From positions 1 to 49,971 of the forward strand of contig JAHHIL010000045.1 in assembly GCA_019358975.1 (NCBI GenBank): a stretch of 49,971 nucleotides of DNA, written 5' to 3'. The stretch's first letter is position 1, and the number at the start of each line of letters is the position of its first letter. This DNA is from Trichocoleus desertorum ATA4-8-CV12. Its GTDB lineage: Bacteria > Cyanobacteriota > Cyanobacteriia > FACHB-46. Both the position numbers and the translations under genes were made by a program. Below are positions 42,498-49,971 of this stretch, one piece after another. The notes under the pieces are model-generated. The model did no database searches. It had not been told where the DNA came from and worked only from the letters and a program-made list of their open reading frames with translations.

Positions 42498-43016
42498 TTA
42501 GCCAACTGCAGCAGCAGCACGGTCGAAGTAGCTAGCGAGTTCAGACATCAACGCATTGCAATCACCCTTGGTGATACCGTTGGGGTCGTTAGCAACTGCG
42601 ATCGCAGCATCCTTCATTTTTTGAACGCCAGCAGCAACAGAACCACCGGGTACACCTAGAGCTTGGTAGGTCTCGCGAAGGCCGTTCAAGCAGCGATCGT
42701 CGAGAACACTGGAATCACCAGCGATGGTTGCGTAGGTTACATAACGCAAGATGATTTCCATGTCGCGGAGGCAAGCAGCCATCCGACGGTTGGTGTATGC
42801 GTTACCGCCGGGTTGGATCAGTTGAGGCTGCTCTTCGAACAAAGCACGAGCTGCATTAGCAACGATGGTGGAAGCGTTGCCAGTGATGCGGTTAACAACA
42901 TCAAGGCGCTTGTTGCCTTCTTTAACCATGTTGCTTAGGGCATCGAGCTGAGAACCGCTCAGGAATTCGCCCTTAGCATCAGCCTGAGAAACAACCTTGG
43001 CGAATGCATCTAACAT
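42498..43016 (-). CDS. cpcB: C-phycocyanin beta subunit
   Basis: 172-aa beta subunit of phycocyanin and first gene of the cpc operon. The two bilin cysteines are at the canonical positions Cys82 ([10 protein letters not shown]) and Cys153 (TKGDCNAL), and Asn72 for the conserved methylation is present. AGGAG (minus strand; complement of 43026-43030) gives a strong ribosome-binding site 9 nt before the ATG at 43016. A lyase other than CpcE/F is needed for these cysteines and is not in this window. Confidence 0.98.
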   Translation of the reverse strand: MLDAFAKVVSQADAKGEFLSGSQLDALSNMVKEGNKRLDVVNRITGNASTIVANAARALFEEQPQLIQPGGNAYTNRRMAACLRDMEIILRYVTYATIAGDSSVLDDRCLNGLRETYQALGVPGGSVAAGVQKMKDAAIAVANDPNGITKGDCNALMSELASYFDRAAAAVG

Positions 43017-43585
43017 GGACTTTTTCTCCTAATTTTGACTTGAGTTTGAATCTGATTTCAGAGCTGGGATGTTAGTTCAGCCATTTCAAGCTGCTTAGGC
43101 AACTTGGAAAGGTGCGACGGACATAAACCAAAACTTTTAAGGTCTCTCATCCCCCAACTGGCTTGCCGAGGGCAAACAGTAAAGGTAGTTTAAGAAATCT
43201 GAGAAAATTTCATATTTGTATGAGAGAACTCAAAACTCAAAAAATCGGCGCTTTGGTTAACTTTTGCCTGTCGTTTATACCCTTCAGGTTATTTTTATAC
43301 ACCGCGACAGAGGCTTTGTTTATTACAAGTTATTAAGACGAACAAACCTATGCGAACGATTAATTCAAAACCTTATCAATCAAAGGCTTCAGGTAACCCA
43401 AAATCGAAAGTATCATAATATTTTGTTACATTAACACTAAGTATTTATGCTTCTTTATCTATCAAGAATTGATTTTATAATTTTTTAATAAAAGCTCAAA
43501 ATAAGACCTAGTAAAGACTTCGGATTTTAAGTTTTTTCCCTGCGAATTTAGCGCTTGTGTAGATATGTGTAACTTAAAATTTCGA
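43017..43585 (-). promoter_or_regulatory. cpc operon promoter region and long 5' leader
   Basis: 569 bp without a gene, read toward cpcB on the minus strand. A good promoter candidate has -35 TTAGTG (complement of 43435-43440) and -10 TATGAT (complement of 43412-43417) with a 17-bp spacer, which gives a leader of about 390 nt, long but normal for cpc operons. A single GTTACATT half-site of the RpaB/HLR1 type (43425-43432, plus strand) lies within the spacer. A TTGCC/GGCAA hairpin (43163-43175) lies in the leader. Overall the region is AT-rich. Confidence 0.5.
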
Positions 43586-44551
43586 CTAAATGTTTAAGTT
43601 TGGTAAAGCAATCCGTCTCTTCAACACCTCTAAGAGGGTCTTAAAAACAGCCGGAGGTGTTGCTATGACTTCGATCTGCTCGTTTGAGATGGGATGCTGG
43701 AGTCGCAATTTCCAGGCATGTAACGCTTGACCCGGTAAGTTCACACCCAGGGAACGATGGGAACTATAAACCGGATCTCCCACAACCGGATGACCCATGT
43801 GGCTGCTGTGAACCCGAATCTGATGAGTCCGGCCAGTTTCTAGCTGAAAATGCATCAGCGTGTAGTTGCCCAATCGCTCCAGCACTCGCCAATGGGTTAC
43901 AGATCGACGGCCCCCCCTTTCTTCTAGGACGATCGCCATCTTTTTGCGATCGACAGGATGACGACCAATGGGTAGGTCAATGGTGCCGCTCTCCGCCTTG
44001 GGAGAACCGTACACCACAGCTAGGTATTCTCGACGGGCGGTTTTTGCCTTCAGTTGGGCTTGCAAGTGGTGGTGGGCCTGGTCAGTTTTGGCGATCGCGA
44101 TCGCCCCGCTGGTGTCTTTATCCAGACGATGGACAATTCCCGGTCGCTGCACCCCCCCAATGCCAGGGAGAGCATTTAGCCCCGATAAGGTTTGGCAGTG
44201 AGCTAACAGCGCGTGAACCAGGGTGCCTGATTCGTGCCCTGGGGCGGGATGCACAACCAACCCAGCAGGTTTATTCACAATCAGCAAATGCTCGTCTTCG
44301 TAGAGGATATCGAGGGGAATTTTCTCCGGTTGTAACTCTAGCGGCTGGGCATCAGGAATTTCGACCTGTATGCGATCGCCTGTTTGCACTGTGACTTTCT
44401 TGGAGGTGCAAACTTGACCATTCACCTGCACTTGGCCTTGCTCAATCAGTTTTTGCAACCGAGAGCGAGATAAGTCAGGTAATTGTTCTGATAGCCAGCG
44501 ATCGAGCCGTTCCCCAGCCTGTTCAACCTGTAAATTAACTTCTGAAGCCAA
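43586..44551 (-). CDS. RluD-family 23S rRNA pseudouridine synthase
   Basis: 321-aa enzyme that converts uridine to pseudouridine in large-subunit rRNA (RluD-type sites near 1911-1917 in E. coli). An S4 RNA-binding domain (about 10-75, RLDRWLSEQLPDLSRSRLQKLIEQG) precedes the catalytic domain with PGIVHRLDKDTSG (catalytic Asp in RLD), the REYLAVVYG strand and LETGRTHQIRVH. Length is typical. It lies upstream of the cpc region on the same strand but is separated by the 569-bp cpc promoter region. Confidence 0.9.
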   Translation of the reverse strand: MASEVNLQVEQAGERLDRWLSEQLPDLSRSRLQKLIEQGQVQVNGQVCTSKKVTVQTGDRIQVEIPDAQPLELQPEKIPLDILYEDEHLLIVNKPAGLVVHPAPGHESGTLVHALLAHCQTLSGLNALPGIGGVQRPGIVHRLDKDTSGAIAIAKTDQAHHHLQAQLKAKTARREYLAVVYGSPKAESGTIDLPIGRHPVDRKKMAIVLEERGGRRSVTHWRVLERLGNYTLMHFQLETGRTHQIRVHSSHMGHPVVGDPVYSSHRSLGVNLPGQALHAWKLRLQHPISNEQIEVIATPPAVFKTLLEVLKRRIALPNLNI

Positions 44552-44704
44552 AGTAACTAGCCCTCAAAACCGAACTATGGCATGCGCCTCTTCCATTGTC
44601 GGTCCTGAAGCTGCTCTAAGAGCGAATTGAAACTGCTACAGCAAGCAGTTCTAAGGGATATCTAAACTCCTCAGAACCACAAACAGCAGAACCAATGCCC
44701 CCTT

Positions 44705-44725
44705 CATCCCTCATCCCTCATCCCT
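44705..44725. repeat. Three tandem CATCCCT heptamers at the cobA stop
   Basis: Three perfect copies of CATCCCT lie at 44705-44711, 44712-44718 and 44719-44725. On the minus strand they read AGGGATG, encode the last residues of CobA (VRDEG) and supply its TGA stop (44711-44713). They resemble the short tandemly repeated heptamers (STRR) known in cyanobacterial genomes. Confidence 0.85.
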
Positions 44726-45526
44726 CACGCCCAATTCCGAAGGCCGAGAACTAGAAAGCAGGGCATGTAAATTAACCACTGAGCCAATCACCGCGATCGC
44801 TGGGGCGCTAAATTCAGCGGCTTCCATCTGGGCCACGATAGTGCTGAAGGTGCCAATGAGTTCTTCTTGGTCTGGACGAGTACCCCAACGAATTAAGGCA
44901 ATGGGGGTTTCTGCTCCCAGCCCAGCTGCCTGTAGCTCGCTTAAGATGTAGGGCAAGTTGTGAATCCCCATATAGACCACAATCGTCTCCGAGCCGTGAG
45001 CGATCGCTGACCAATTGACTTCTGGACGGTATTTGCCTGCGGTCTCGTGACCTGTGACAAAGGTGACAGAAGAACTATGCAAGCGATGGGTGAGGGGAAT
45101 TCCGGCATAGGCGGGAGCAGCAATTCCAGAAGTCACTCCCGGCACAACCTCCACAGACACCCCTGCTCGCATCAAATCTTCCATTTCTTCGCCGCCGCGA
45201 CCAAATACAAACGGGTCGCCGCCTTTGAGACGCACGATCACTGCTTGAGTTTGAGCTTTTTCGATCAGGAGTTGAGTAGTTTCTTCTTGCACCAAAGAGT
45301 GACGGCCCCGGCGCTTACCTGCATCGATTTTTTCAGCACGAGGATTAATCAAGGCCAAAATTTGGGGGCTGACCAGCGCATCGTAAATGACGATATCAGC
45401 GCACTCCAGTAGGGTTTTGCCTTTCACTGTCAGCAAACCTGGGTCTCCCGGTCCTGCGCCAACTAAATACACCTTACCGAGGTAAGTTGGAGCACCAATG
45501 GTTGTGAGGTTAGCGTCAGCAGTCAT
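44711..45526 (-). CDS. cobA: Uroporphyrinogen-III C-methyltransferase CobA
   Basis: 271-aa SAM-dependent enzyme that methylates uroporphyrinogen III at C2 and C7 to give precorrin-2, the entry to siroheme and cobalamin. The motifs [57 protein letters not shown] and GTRPDQEE are all present. It lacks CysG oxidase/ferrochelatase domains, as in cyanobacteria. The start is the ATG at 45526; an upstream ATG at 45580 adds a short non-family stretch. The 3' end is made of heptamer repeats. cbiX lies upstream on the same strand. Confidence 0.93.
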   Translation of the reverse strand: MTADANLTTIGAPTYLGKVYLVGAGPGDPGLLTVKGKTLLECADIVIYDALVSPQILALINPRAEKIDAGKRRGRHSLVQEETTQLLIEKAQTQAVIVRLKGGDPFVFGRGGEEMEDLMRAGVSVEVVPGVTSGIAAPAYAGIPLTHRLHSSSVTFVTGHETAGKYRPEVNWSAIAHGSETIVVYMGIHNLPYILSELQAAGLGAETPIALIRWGTRPDQEELIGTFSTIVAQMEAAEFSAPAIAVIGSVVNLHALLSSSRPSELGVRDEG

Positions 45527-45690
45527 AGAAGTTTTTAGATGCAAGGAGAGGGAGCAGGAACCGAAAACCAGTACCAACAAAATTAGGCAATGCCTCAGCC
45601 TAAAAGAGTTGGCTTAACAAAACTGAAAGATCTGATACAAAAATTACCTAGCTGTCTCTTACTACTTACCCGTGAGCGGACAGGCGATCG

Positions 45691-46611
45691 CTACCTTGGG
45701 GTCGAGTAACTTGGAGCAGAATTGAGGGGGAGATCTAAAACCAGAGAAGCCAGGGCGGGGCTAGTTCCAAGGGGTTCGGCCAAGATAAGTTCTACGTCTG
45801 GAAATTGCCAAGACAGTCGCTGGACTAACTGGGCGATCGCATCTGTAATGCCCCCCGCGAACAAGAAATAAGGCAGGATACCCACTCGGTGATGACCCAC
45901 TTGCACCAAGTCAGCCACCGTTGACTCTAAGCTGGGGGGCACCGACCAGTAAGCAGGCACCGCATTAAGTTCAGCCGCGATCGCCTCAATGGGGGCATTC
46001 GCCTCAGGTCGTCGGCTGCCATGCGACAGCAGAACCCAGGCATCTACGGCAGTACTTGCCATTGGAGCTGCCAGAAGCTGATTTAAGTTGGGGTGAGTGC
46101 CTAAGTAGGGAGAGACTTGCAAGTTGAGATTTGTCCCTAAAGCAGTTTGGGCTAGCTCCACTTCAGCCGGAATGTCTTCCATCACATGCACCCCTGGTAA
46201 CAAAAAGAGGGGCACTAGCTGCATCACTGGCGATTCACCTGGCAGCATTGGCTGGGTTTTGAGATGGGTTTTTAGGGCTAAAAGGCGATCGCCAAATTGT
46301 TGAATTTGCTGGTGTAGGGGTTGCGGCCCTAGTTCTAGGCAAGCAGTTCCGACTAATGGCAAGTACGGGTGGCAAATCGTGGCTGGTGCGGGTGCGGCAG
46401 TGGGTTTCAGCAAAGGCCTTGGTGGCTGAGGACTATCCACATAACTTAAGTGAGGTGCCACATCTTGGCCTTTCTCCCCGCCTTTGTCTCCCAAGCGATA
46501 GCGCTGCTGGATTTCTTGGCTCACCAACTGGGCCAATTGTTCCACCGCGATCGCGGGTCGAGGATCACGGCTACCATGAAACACTAACAAGTAGGCAGAG
46601 GGTAAGTTCAA
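45691..46611 (-). CDS. CbiX/SirB-type sirohydrochlorin chelatase
   Basis: 306-aa class II chelatase for siroheme (iron) or cobalamin (cobalt) synthesis. The two CbiX-like halves are clear: YLLVFHGSRDPRP near the start with its metal-binding His, and VLLSHGSRRPEANAPIEAIAAEL in the second. The PYFLFAGGITDAIAQLV segment also fits. A low-complexity Pro-rich stretch (about 50-80) lies in the first half. Metal specificity cannot be told from sequence. It precedes cobA by 164 bp on the same strand, so the pair likely forms the siroheme branch. A perfect inverted repeat overlaps its promoter. Confidence 0.85.
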   Translation of the reverse strand: MNLPSAYLLVFHGSRDPRPAIAVEQLAQLVSQEIQQRYRLGDKGGEKGQDVAPHLSYVDSPQPPRPLLKPTAAPAPATICHPYLPLVGTACLELGPQPLHQQIQQFGDRLLALKTHLKTQPMLPGESPVMQLVPLFLLPGVHVMEDIPAEVELAQTALGTNLNLQVSPYLGTHPNLNQLLAAPMASTAVDAWVLLSHGSRRPEANAPIEAIAAELNAVPAYWSVPPSLESTVADLVQVGHHRVGILPYFLFAGGITDAIAQLVQRLSWQFPDVELILAEPLGTSPALASLVLDLPLNSAPSYSTPR

Positions 46612-46637
46612 GAGTGCGCCAAAAAATTCAGATCTTC

Positions 46638-46660
46638 ATTGTAAATTGTATTTTTACAAT
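46638..46660. promoter_or_regulatory. 8-bp inverted repeat at the cbiX promoter
   Basis: ATTGTAAA (46638-46645) and TTTACAAT (46653-46660) form a perfect dyad with 7-bp spacing, 27 bp before the cbiX start. On the minus strand a -10-like TATACT (complement of 46672-46677) lies 11 bp upstream of the dyad, so it would overlap the transcription start. NtcA sites are GTA-N8-TAC; here the spacing is 11, so NtcA is unlikely. The regulator is unknown. Confidence 0.5.
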
Positions 46661-46750
46661 CCCAGAGAATTAGTATAAATAGGCGCTATTTGACAGCAAA
46701 TTTTTACTTGTAACTCCCGATTAACTCATGGTCAATCTAGGTGTCGTGCC

Positions 46751-46777
46751 CAAAAAGAAAGGTGCCTAGTGGCACCT
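46751..46777 (-). terminator. Rho-independent terminator after dps
   Basis: AGGTGCC (46760-46766) pairs perfectly with GGCACCT (46771-46777) around a 4-nt loop; on the minus strand TTCTTTTTG follows. It lies about 86 nt after the dps stop and reads in the same direction. Confidence 0.8.
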
Positions 46778-46862
46778 CAGAAGAGTTTATGAAAAGTTCA
46801 CTTGGGTCTGCGTTCTTTCAGCACAACTCTTAAGTACGTAAACCTGGCTAATTGCTAGAAGG

Positions 46863-47423
46863 TTAATTGCTAGAATTGGCTGCTTGAACAAAAGCCAGCG
46901 TCAAACTGTCGTGAGTCAAGAAGTGAGCTAAGTGAAACGCTCGATCTTCCGTCTTCAGTAGAATTTGCTCATAAAGATAGCGAGTGGCGCGATCGCCCAG
47001 GCTTTCAGCTTGTCCTGCTTGGCGGCGTAGCAACTTAATCAGAGCTTGCTCAGCTTGGAGGTCGTTTTCTACCATTTGGCGGCAAGAGAAAACACCATCA
47101 GATTCTGGAGTAAAGCAGCAGAGTTCTGCGAGCTTCGTAAAGCTGGCTACTGGCACGCCACCTAAACCATCTAAGCGTTCGCCCACGTCGTGAGCATGGC
47201 CTTGCACAGCTGCGTAGCCTTCCGCGAAGAATTCGTGTAGAGAATAGAATTCTGCACCTTCAACCACAAAATGGTGCTTTTGATACTGCAAATAGAGCGC
47301 TTGGAAACTTGCGAGTGCAATGTTTAGCCCTTCACACACAGGAACGGTTACACTGCGTTCCAACAAAATTGGATTATCGTAAACTTGGTCAACAGAACGT
47401 AATAAGTTTTGAGTTTCAGACAT
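46863..47423 (-). CDS. Dps-family ferritin (DNA protection / iron storage)
   Basis: 186-aa member of the Dps/DpsA branch. It forms dodecameric shells that oxidise Fe(II) with H2O2 and store iron. The four-helix bundle pattern is visible with the ferroxidase region [43 protein letters not shown] (about residues 48-90; the His, Glu/Asp ligands and the GLGG turn). The N-terminus is short, so DNA binding by a Lys tail is not expected. Length is as in cyanobacterial DpsA. A 7-1-7 dyad precedes the gene and a terminator follows it. Its stop codon lies in a 15-bp tandem duplication. Confidence 0.88.
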   Translation of the reverse strand: MSETQNLLRSVDQVYDNPILLERSVTVPVCEGLNIALASFQALYLQYQKHHFVVEGAEFYSLHEFFAEGYAAVQGHAHDVGERLDGLGGVPVASFTKLAELCCFTPESDGVFSCRQMVENDLQAEQALIKLLRRQAGQAESLGDRATRYLYEQILLKTEDRAFHLAHFLTHDSLTLAFVQAANSSN

Positions 47424-47507
47424 CGTTTCCCCTCCCGTGTCACTGTCTTCAAGACTGTGAATAAACTCAATCTACCACGCTGATTTTTAGAGTCAACCAG
47501 GGGCTTA

Positions 47508-47522
47508 ATTCCTATTAGGAAT
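47508..47522. promoter_or_regulatory. 7-1-7 inverted repeat upstream of dps
   Basis: ATTCCTA-T-TAGGAAT is a perfect 7-1-7 dyad about 85 bp before the dps start. The 7-1-7 layout is that of PerR/Fur-type boxes, though the sequence differs from the consensus. A looser half-copy (ATTCCTAAAGG) lies near 47584. As a peroxide/iron gene, dps is a plausible target of this family. Confidence 0.5.
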
Positions 47523-47675
47523 GATTGTCAATATATTTGAGAATTTGGCTTGCAAAAATTTAGTTCGTACTGCGATCGCCCTGATTCCTAAAGGGTTTGA
47601 GCTAAGATCGAGTGAGATTAATTCACAGAAATAATTTTTTTGATTTCTCGATTTCTATCTCTTCAGGGGTAGAGA

Positions 47676-49214
47676 TTAGAATTGATTTATTCCACTTTTC
47701 TTAACAGAGTGGATGCTGCATTCAGCTAATTTGGTTGCGATCGCTTCGGCATGCCGCCACCAATAAGAGCCTCCTACCCAAACCCGCGATGGCAAATGGC
47801 CCACTGGCGCAGAACGATTGAATTTCAGGTTGCTATAGATAGGAGCAGAGTTGTGTAGAGGCCAACCGATGCGTTGGCAGAAGCTGCCGTAATCTGACTC
47901 AACGCTTTGATAAATTTGGGTTTGCACCGTCCAACCAAAGCGCTTTTGGCTGTGTTTTGTCCACAGGCCATCAATAATTTGTATATCTTCGCAGGGCAAT
48001 TTGCTAATGTCACCCGGTAGCAAATACCGCCCTAGCGGTTTACCCAGCGCTTGGCAGAGTACTGCCCAAGTTTCTTGATCGGCTGCCTGCCAGTGAGCCG
48101 CTGCTAGCAAATCTCGCAATTTGGTGTAGTCCACCCCAGTAGCAGACAAACCTTGACGGAGTACATGAACGGGAGCCACAGCGGGCGATCGCACCTGAGA
48201 GGAAATCAGTTGGGCCTGTTGGATGGGAGAACGAGCAGAAGTGGCAATGAGTTGATTGGTATTGATTGCTTGCAAGACTTCATCAGCCGACTGATACCTT
48301 TGGTTGATCGCTTCTTGGAGCAGTTTGTCGAGAATTTGCCCCAAGCGATCGCTGACTCTTCTCCCCTTGGGCAAAAAATCCCGCCAAGCCCAACTATTTT
48401 CTGCAATATCAAACATGTCTAAGGCAGGCACTTGGGTCAGCAGATGAATGCAGGTCACACCTAAGCTGTAGAGATCGCTGGCAGGCACAACCTTGCCTTT
48501 GGTCTGCTCTGGGGGCATGTACTCTGGACTGCCAATGATGGTGCCAGCACAGGTGAGGTTGTTCCCAGCTAAAGATTTCGCCACGCCGAAGTCAATCAAC
48601 ACTAACTTGCGATCGCTTAAGGACTCCACTAGCGATCGCGCTACTGGCTCTGTTTCCGCTTCTGGTGGCTGCAATCCCATTGTCAGCGGTAGGTTAGGGC
48701 GGTAGCGCATGATATTGGCGGGTTTAATGTCGCGATGAATGACCTGGTGCTGGTGAATGAACTTCAACACAGGCAGCAAATCTTGCAGTAACTCCCAAAT
48801 CTTGCTCTCGCTAAACCTACCCTGTTCTTGCAACTCTTGCGCTAGGGTTTGGCCCCTAATCCAAGCTTGAACTAAGTACAGCCGCTGCTCTTGCTCGAAG
48901 TGAGCTAGGAGTCTAGGAATTTGTGGATAGGTTCCCAACTCTTGCAGACGGACGGCTTCTTGGTGAAACAGCTCGACGGCTTTGGTGAGGCTACCCGTGT
49001 GTATGGGCACATGCAGTTGCTTAACCACACAGAAAGGTTGGAAAGGTAAATCTTCGTCTACTGCCAAGAAAGTTCTGCCGAAACCGCCGCGTCCGAGTGG
49101 TTGCAGGGGCCGATAGCGCTCTCTGAGTAACAGACGACTACCACAATGTTGGCAAAACTGAGCAACGGTGGGGTTGCTGGGGCGTTGGCAATCCGGATTC
49201 AGACAGTAGCTCAT
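47676..49214 (-). CDS. Zinc-ribbon Ser/Thr protein kinase with C-terminal GUN4 domain
   Basis: 512-aa eukaryotic-type kinase. A zinc ribbon (C4, C9, C21, C24) opens the protein. The kinase domain (about 33-310) has the Gly-rich loop GRGGFGRTF, VVKQ with catalytic Lys65, HRDIKPAN with Asp162 and the DFG motif at 208-210. A linker follows, then a GUN4 domain (about 365-500; DYTKLRDLLAAAHWQAADQET, RFGWTVQTQI, RVWVGGSYWW). GUN4 binds porphyrins and stimulates Mg-chelatase. A kinase directly joined to this domain suggests phosphorylation linked to tetrapyrrole state; this is inference, although the architecture occurs in cyanobacteria. Confidence 0.92.
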   Translation of the reverse strand: MSYCLNPDCQRPSNPTVAQFCQHCGSRLLLRERYRPLQPLGRGGFGRTFLAVDEDLPFQPFCVVKQLHVPIHTGSLTKAVELFHQEAVRLQELGTYPQIPRLLAHFEQEQRLYLVQAWIRGQTLAQELQEQGRFSESKIWELLQDLLPVLKFIHQHQVIHRDIKPANIMRYRPNLPLTMGLQPPEAETEPVARSLVESLSDRKLVLIDFGVAKSLAGNNLTCAGTIIGSPEYMPPEQTKGKVVPASDLYSLGVTCIHLLTQVPALDMFDIAENSWAWRDFLPKGRRVSDRLGQILDKLLQEAINQRYQSADEVLQAINTNQLIATSARSPIQQAQLISSQVRSPAVAPVHVLRQGLSATGVDYTKLRDLLAAAHWQAADQETWAVLCQALGKPLGRYLLPGDISKLPCEDIQIIDGLWTKHSQKRFGWTVQTQIYQSVESDYGSFCQRIGWPLHNSAPIYSNLKFNRSAPVGHLPSRVWVGGSYWWRHAEAIATKLAECSIHSVKKSGINQF

Positions 49215-49344
49215 GCGCGATCGCGGATTTAGGTGATGTTCTATACCTAAAGGATTTTTGAGCTACCCGAACGATTTCTTACAATTCTTGAATATTAGAG
49301 TTCTGACATGCAGTAAATTTCGCCTGTTGTTCAATGCGATCGCG

Positions 49345-49755
49345 CTATCGTCTTTGAGCCTTATAGATATAGAAAGTGTTGAAAGCTGCCACGGTTTCAA
49401 AGTGGTAAGCGGGCAACAAAGAGCCACCCAGAGAGAGATAGGGCGGCAAAAGCGCATTCACAGACAAGTCAGTTTGATAAGTACTGAAGAAGATGTAGTT
49501 TTGGCTTTGAGTGTTTTCGGCTACCAGTTGCTCCATCTCGCCGCGATTGTTTTCTGCGAGGGAGAGACAGCGTTTCTGCAAGCCAAAGGCGGTAGGGGCT
49601 TGGGAACAGATACTGTCTTTTAAGTATGTCCCTAGCTGCTCAGCCGCGTATTTGTTGTAGGCCGTTTCGTTGGGATTGGTGAGTGCCGAAGCAATTCCCA
49701 TGCCTAGCAGAGCCGTTAACCCTGTTAATAATGCGGCTGTCTTGACACCTTTCAT
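49345..49755 (-). CDS. DUF4359 family exported protein
   Basis: 136-aa conserved cyanobacterial protein. An N-terminal signal peptide or membrane anchor (about 5-25, AALLTGLTALLGMGIASAL) is followed by a soluble domain with two cysteines (SICS and KRCLS) and a C-terminal beta-rich segment (YHFETVAAFNTFYIYKAQRR). I recall it as DUF4359; function is unknown. It is upstream of the GUN4 kinase gene on the same strand with 130 bp between. Confidence 0.75.
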   Translation of the reverse strand: MKGVKTAALLTGLTALLGMGIASALTNPNETAYNKYAAEQLGTYLKDSICSQAPTAFGLQKRCLSLAENNRGEMEQLVAENTQSQNYIFFSTYQTDLSVNALLPPYLSLGGSLLPAYHFETVAAFNTFYIYKAQRR

Positions 49756-49830
49756 ATAAACCTGTTGCGAGTTGCTCTGCCGTGATCTGTGCTGAGTTAA
49801 TCGCTGAAGTGACTTCTCCCGACGCTGACT

Positions 49831-49971
49831 CTACGAGTACAGGGCGGGCTTCTCAGGATCGCTCTTGAGACTTTCGAGCTTCATAGCCAGTTGTCTAGAT
49901 ATTGTTTCCAATACCCCCGACACCTCGGCTCCACTCGCAATTTCAACACCCGATAGACCACGGGCTTCTAT
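49831..49971 (-). CDS. 3' end of an unidentified gene running off the window
   Basis: Only the last 46 residues are seen (IEARGLSGVEIASGAEVSG ... KPALYS), ending in TAG at 49831-49833. The frame stays open to the window edge. The sequence looks protein-like and helical, but I do not recognise a family from this fragment. Confidence 0.45.
   Translation of the reverse strand: MEARGLSGVEIASGAEVSGVLETISRQLAMKLESLKSDPEKPALYS

Noticed and set aside
43684-44394. 236-codon open frame on the plus strand opposite the pseudouridine synthase gene
   Set aside because: It is antisense to a gene with clear RluD motifs, has Pro/Gly/Arg-heavy composition and no recognisable domain; a shadow frame.
46638-46660. 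NtcA site at the cbiX promoter
   Set aside because: GTA and TAC are 11 bases apart instead of 8; the dyad is real but the NtcA assignment is not supported.
1-49971. CRISPR arrays, tRNA or rRNA genes, insertion sequences, prophage
   Set aside because: No spaced direct-repeat arrays, no T-arm GTTCRAATC-type motifs in tRNA context, no transposase or integrase reading frames were found on either strand by eye.

Overview
The window comes from a cyanobacterial chromosome. The palindrome GCGATCGC and its core (HIP1-like sites) recur throughout coding and intergenic DNA. A complete phycocyanin operon, thylakoid genes (thf1/psb29, ndhS), a GUN4-domain kinase and cyanobacteria-type Trm1, CPA2 and HAS-barrel genes point the same way. 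The three cpcG copies and the gene style suggest a filamentous or Leptolyngbya-like cyanobacterium; that placement is inference. I saw no rRNA, tRNA, CRISPR array, prophage or insertion sequence.

Layout. 1-8.5 kb: a membrane hybrid histidine kinase and a single-domain response regulator, a beta-CASP metallo-beta-lactamase protein, a 40-aa one-helix membrane protein, a 3-methyladenine DNA glycosylase, a GerMN-type lipoprotein and the Mg transporter MgtE. 8.5-15.2 kb: a 1049-aa hybrid kinase with a LOV photoreceptor domain and an unusual Cys-rich helical domain, pyrB, moaE, and two Uma2 (DUF820) genes with the stub of a third between them. 15.3-19.1 kb: an ArsR-type repressor directly followed by pstS-pstC-pstA-pstB. 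19.1-25.1 kb: trm1, small conserved genes (DUF2103, clpS), an exported FAD oxidoreductase, a Nudix hydrolase gene broken by an in-frame TGA, and an unknown gene. 25.1-35.7 kb: a CPA2 antiporter with two USP domains, a likely mrp-rodA-ndhS-HAS-barrel operon, an SRPBCC protein, hemF, a STAS protein, thf1 and a patatin.

35.8-43.0 kb is the cpc operon on the minus strand: cpcB-cpcA-cpcC-cpcD-cpcD2-cpcE-cpcF-cpcG-cpcG-cpcG. It contains phycocyanin subunits, rod linkers, two rod-cap linkers, the bilin lyase pair and three rod-core linkers. Terminator-like or plain stem-loops sit after cpcA, cpcC, the first cpcD, cpcF and the first cpcG, and a terminator-like hairpin follows the last cpcG. This looks like stepwise attenuation that would set rod stoichiometry. 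43.6-49.97 kb: an RluD-type pseudouridine synthase, the siroheme genes cobA and cbiX/sirB, a Dps ferritin, a zinc-ribbon Ser/Thr kinase with a C-terminal GUN4 domain, a DUF4359 protein and the 3' end of an unidentified gene.

Two themes run through the window. Tetrapyrrole metabolism is well represented (hemF, cobA, cbiX, CpcE/F bilin lyase, GUN4). Short tandem duplications of 7-17 bp are frequent, and three of them overlap stop codons (DUF2103 gene, cobA, dps). The points most worth a second look are the LOV/Cys-rich-domain kinase, the ArsR-pst arrangement with its operator candidates, the TGA in the Nudix gene, and the hairpin-punctuated cpc operon.
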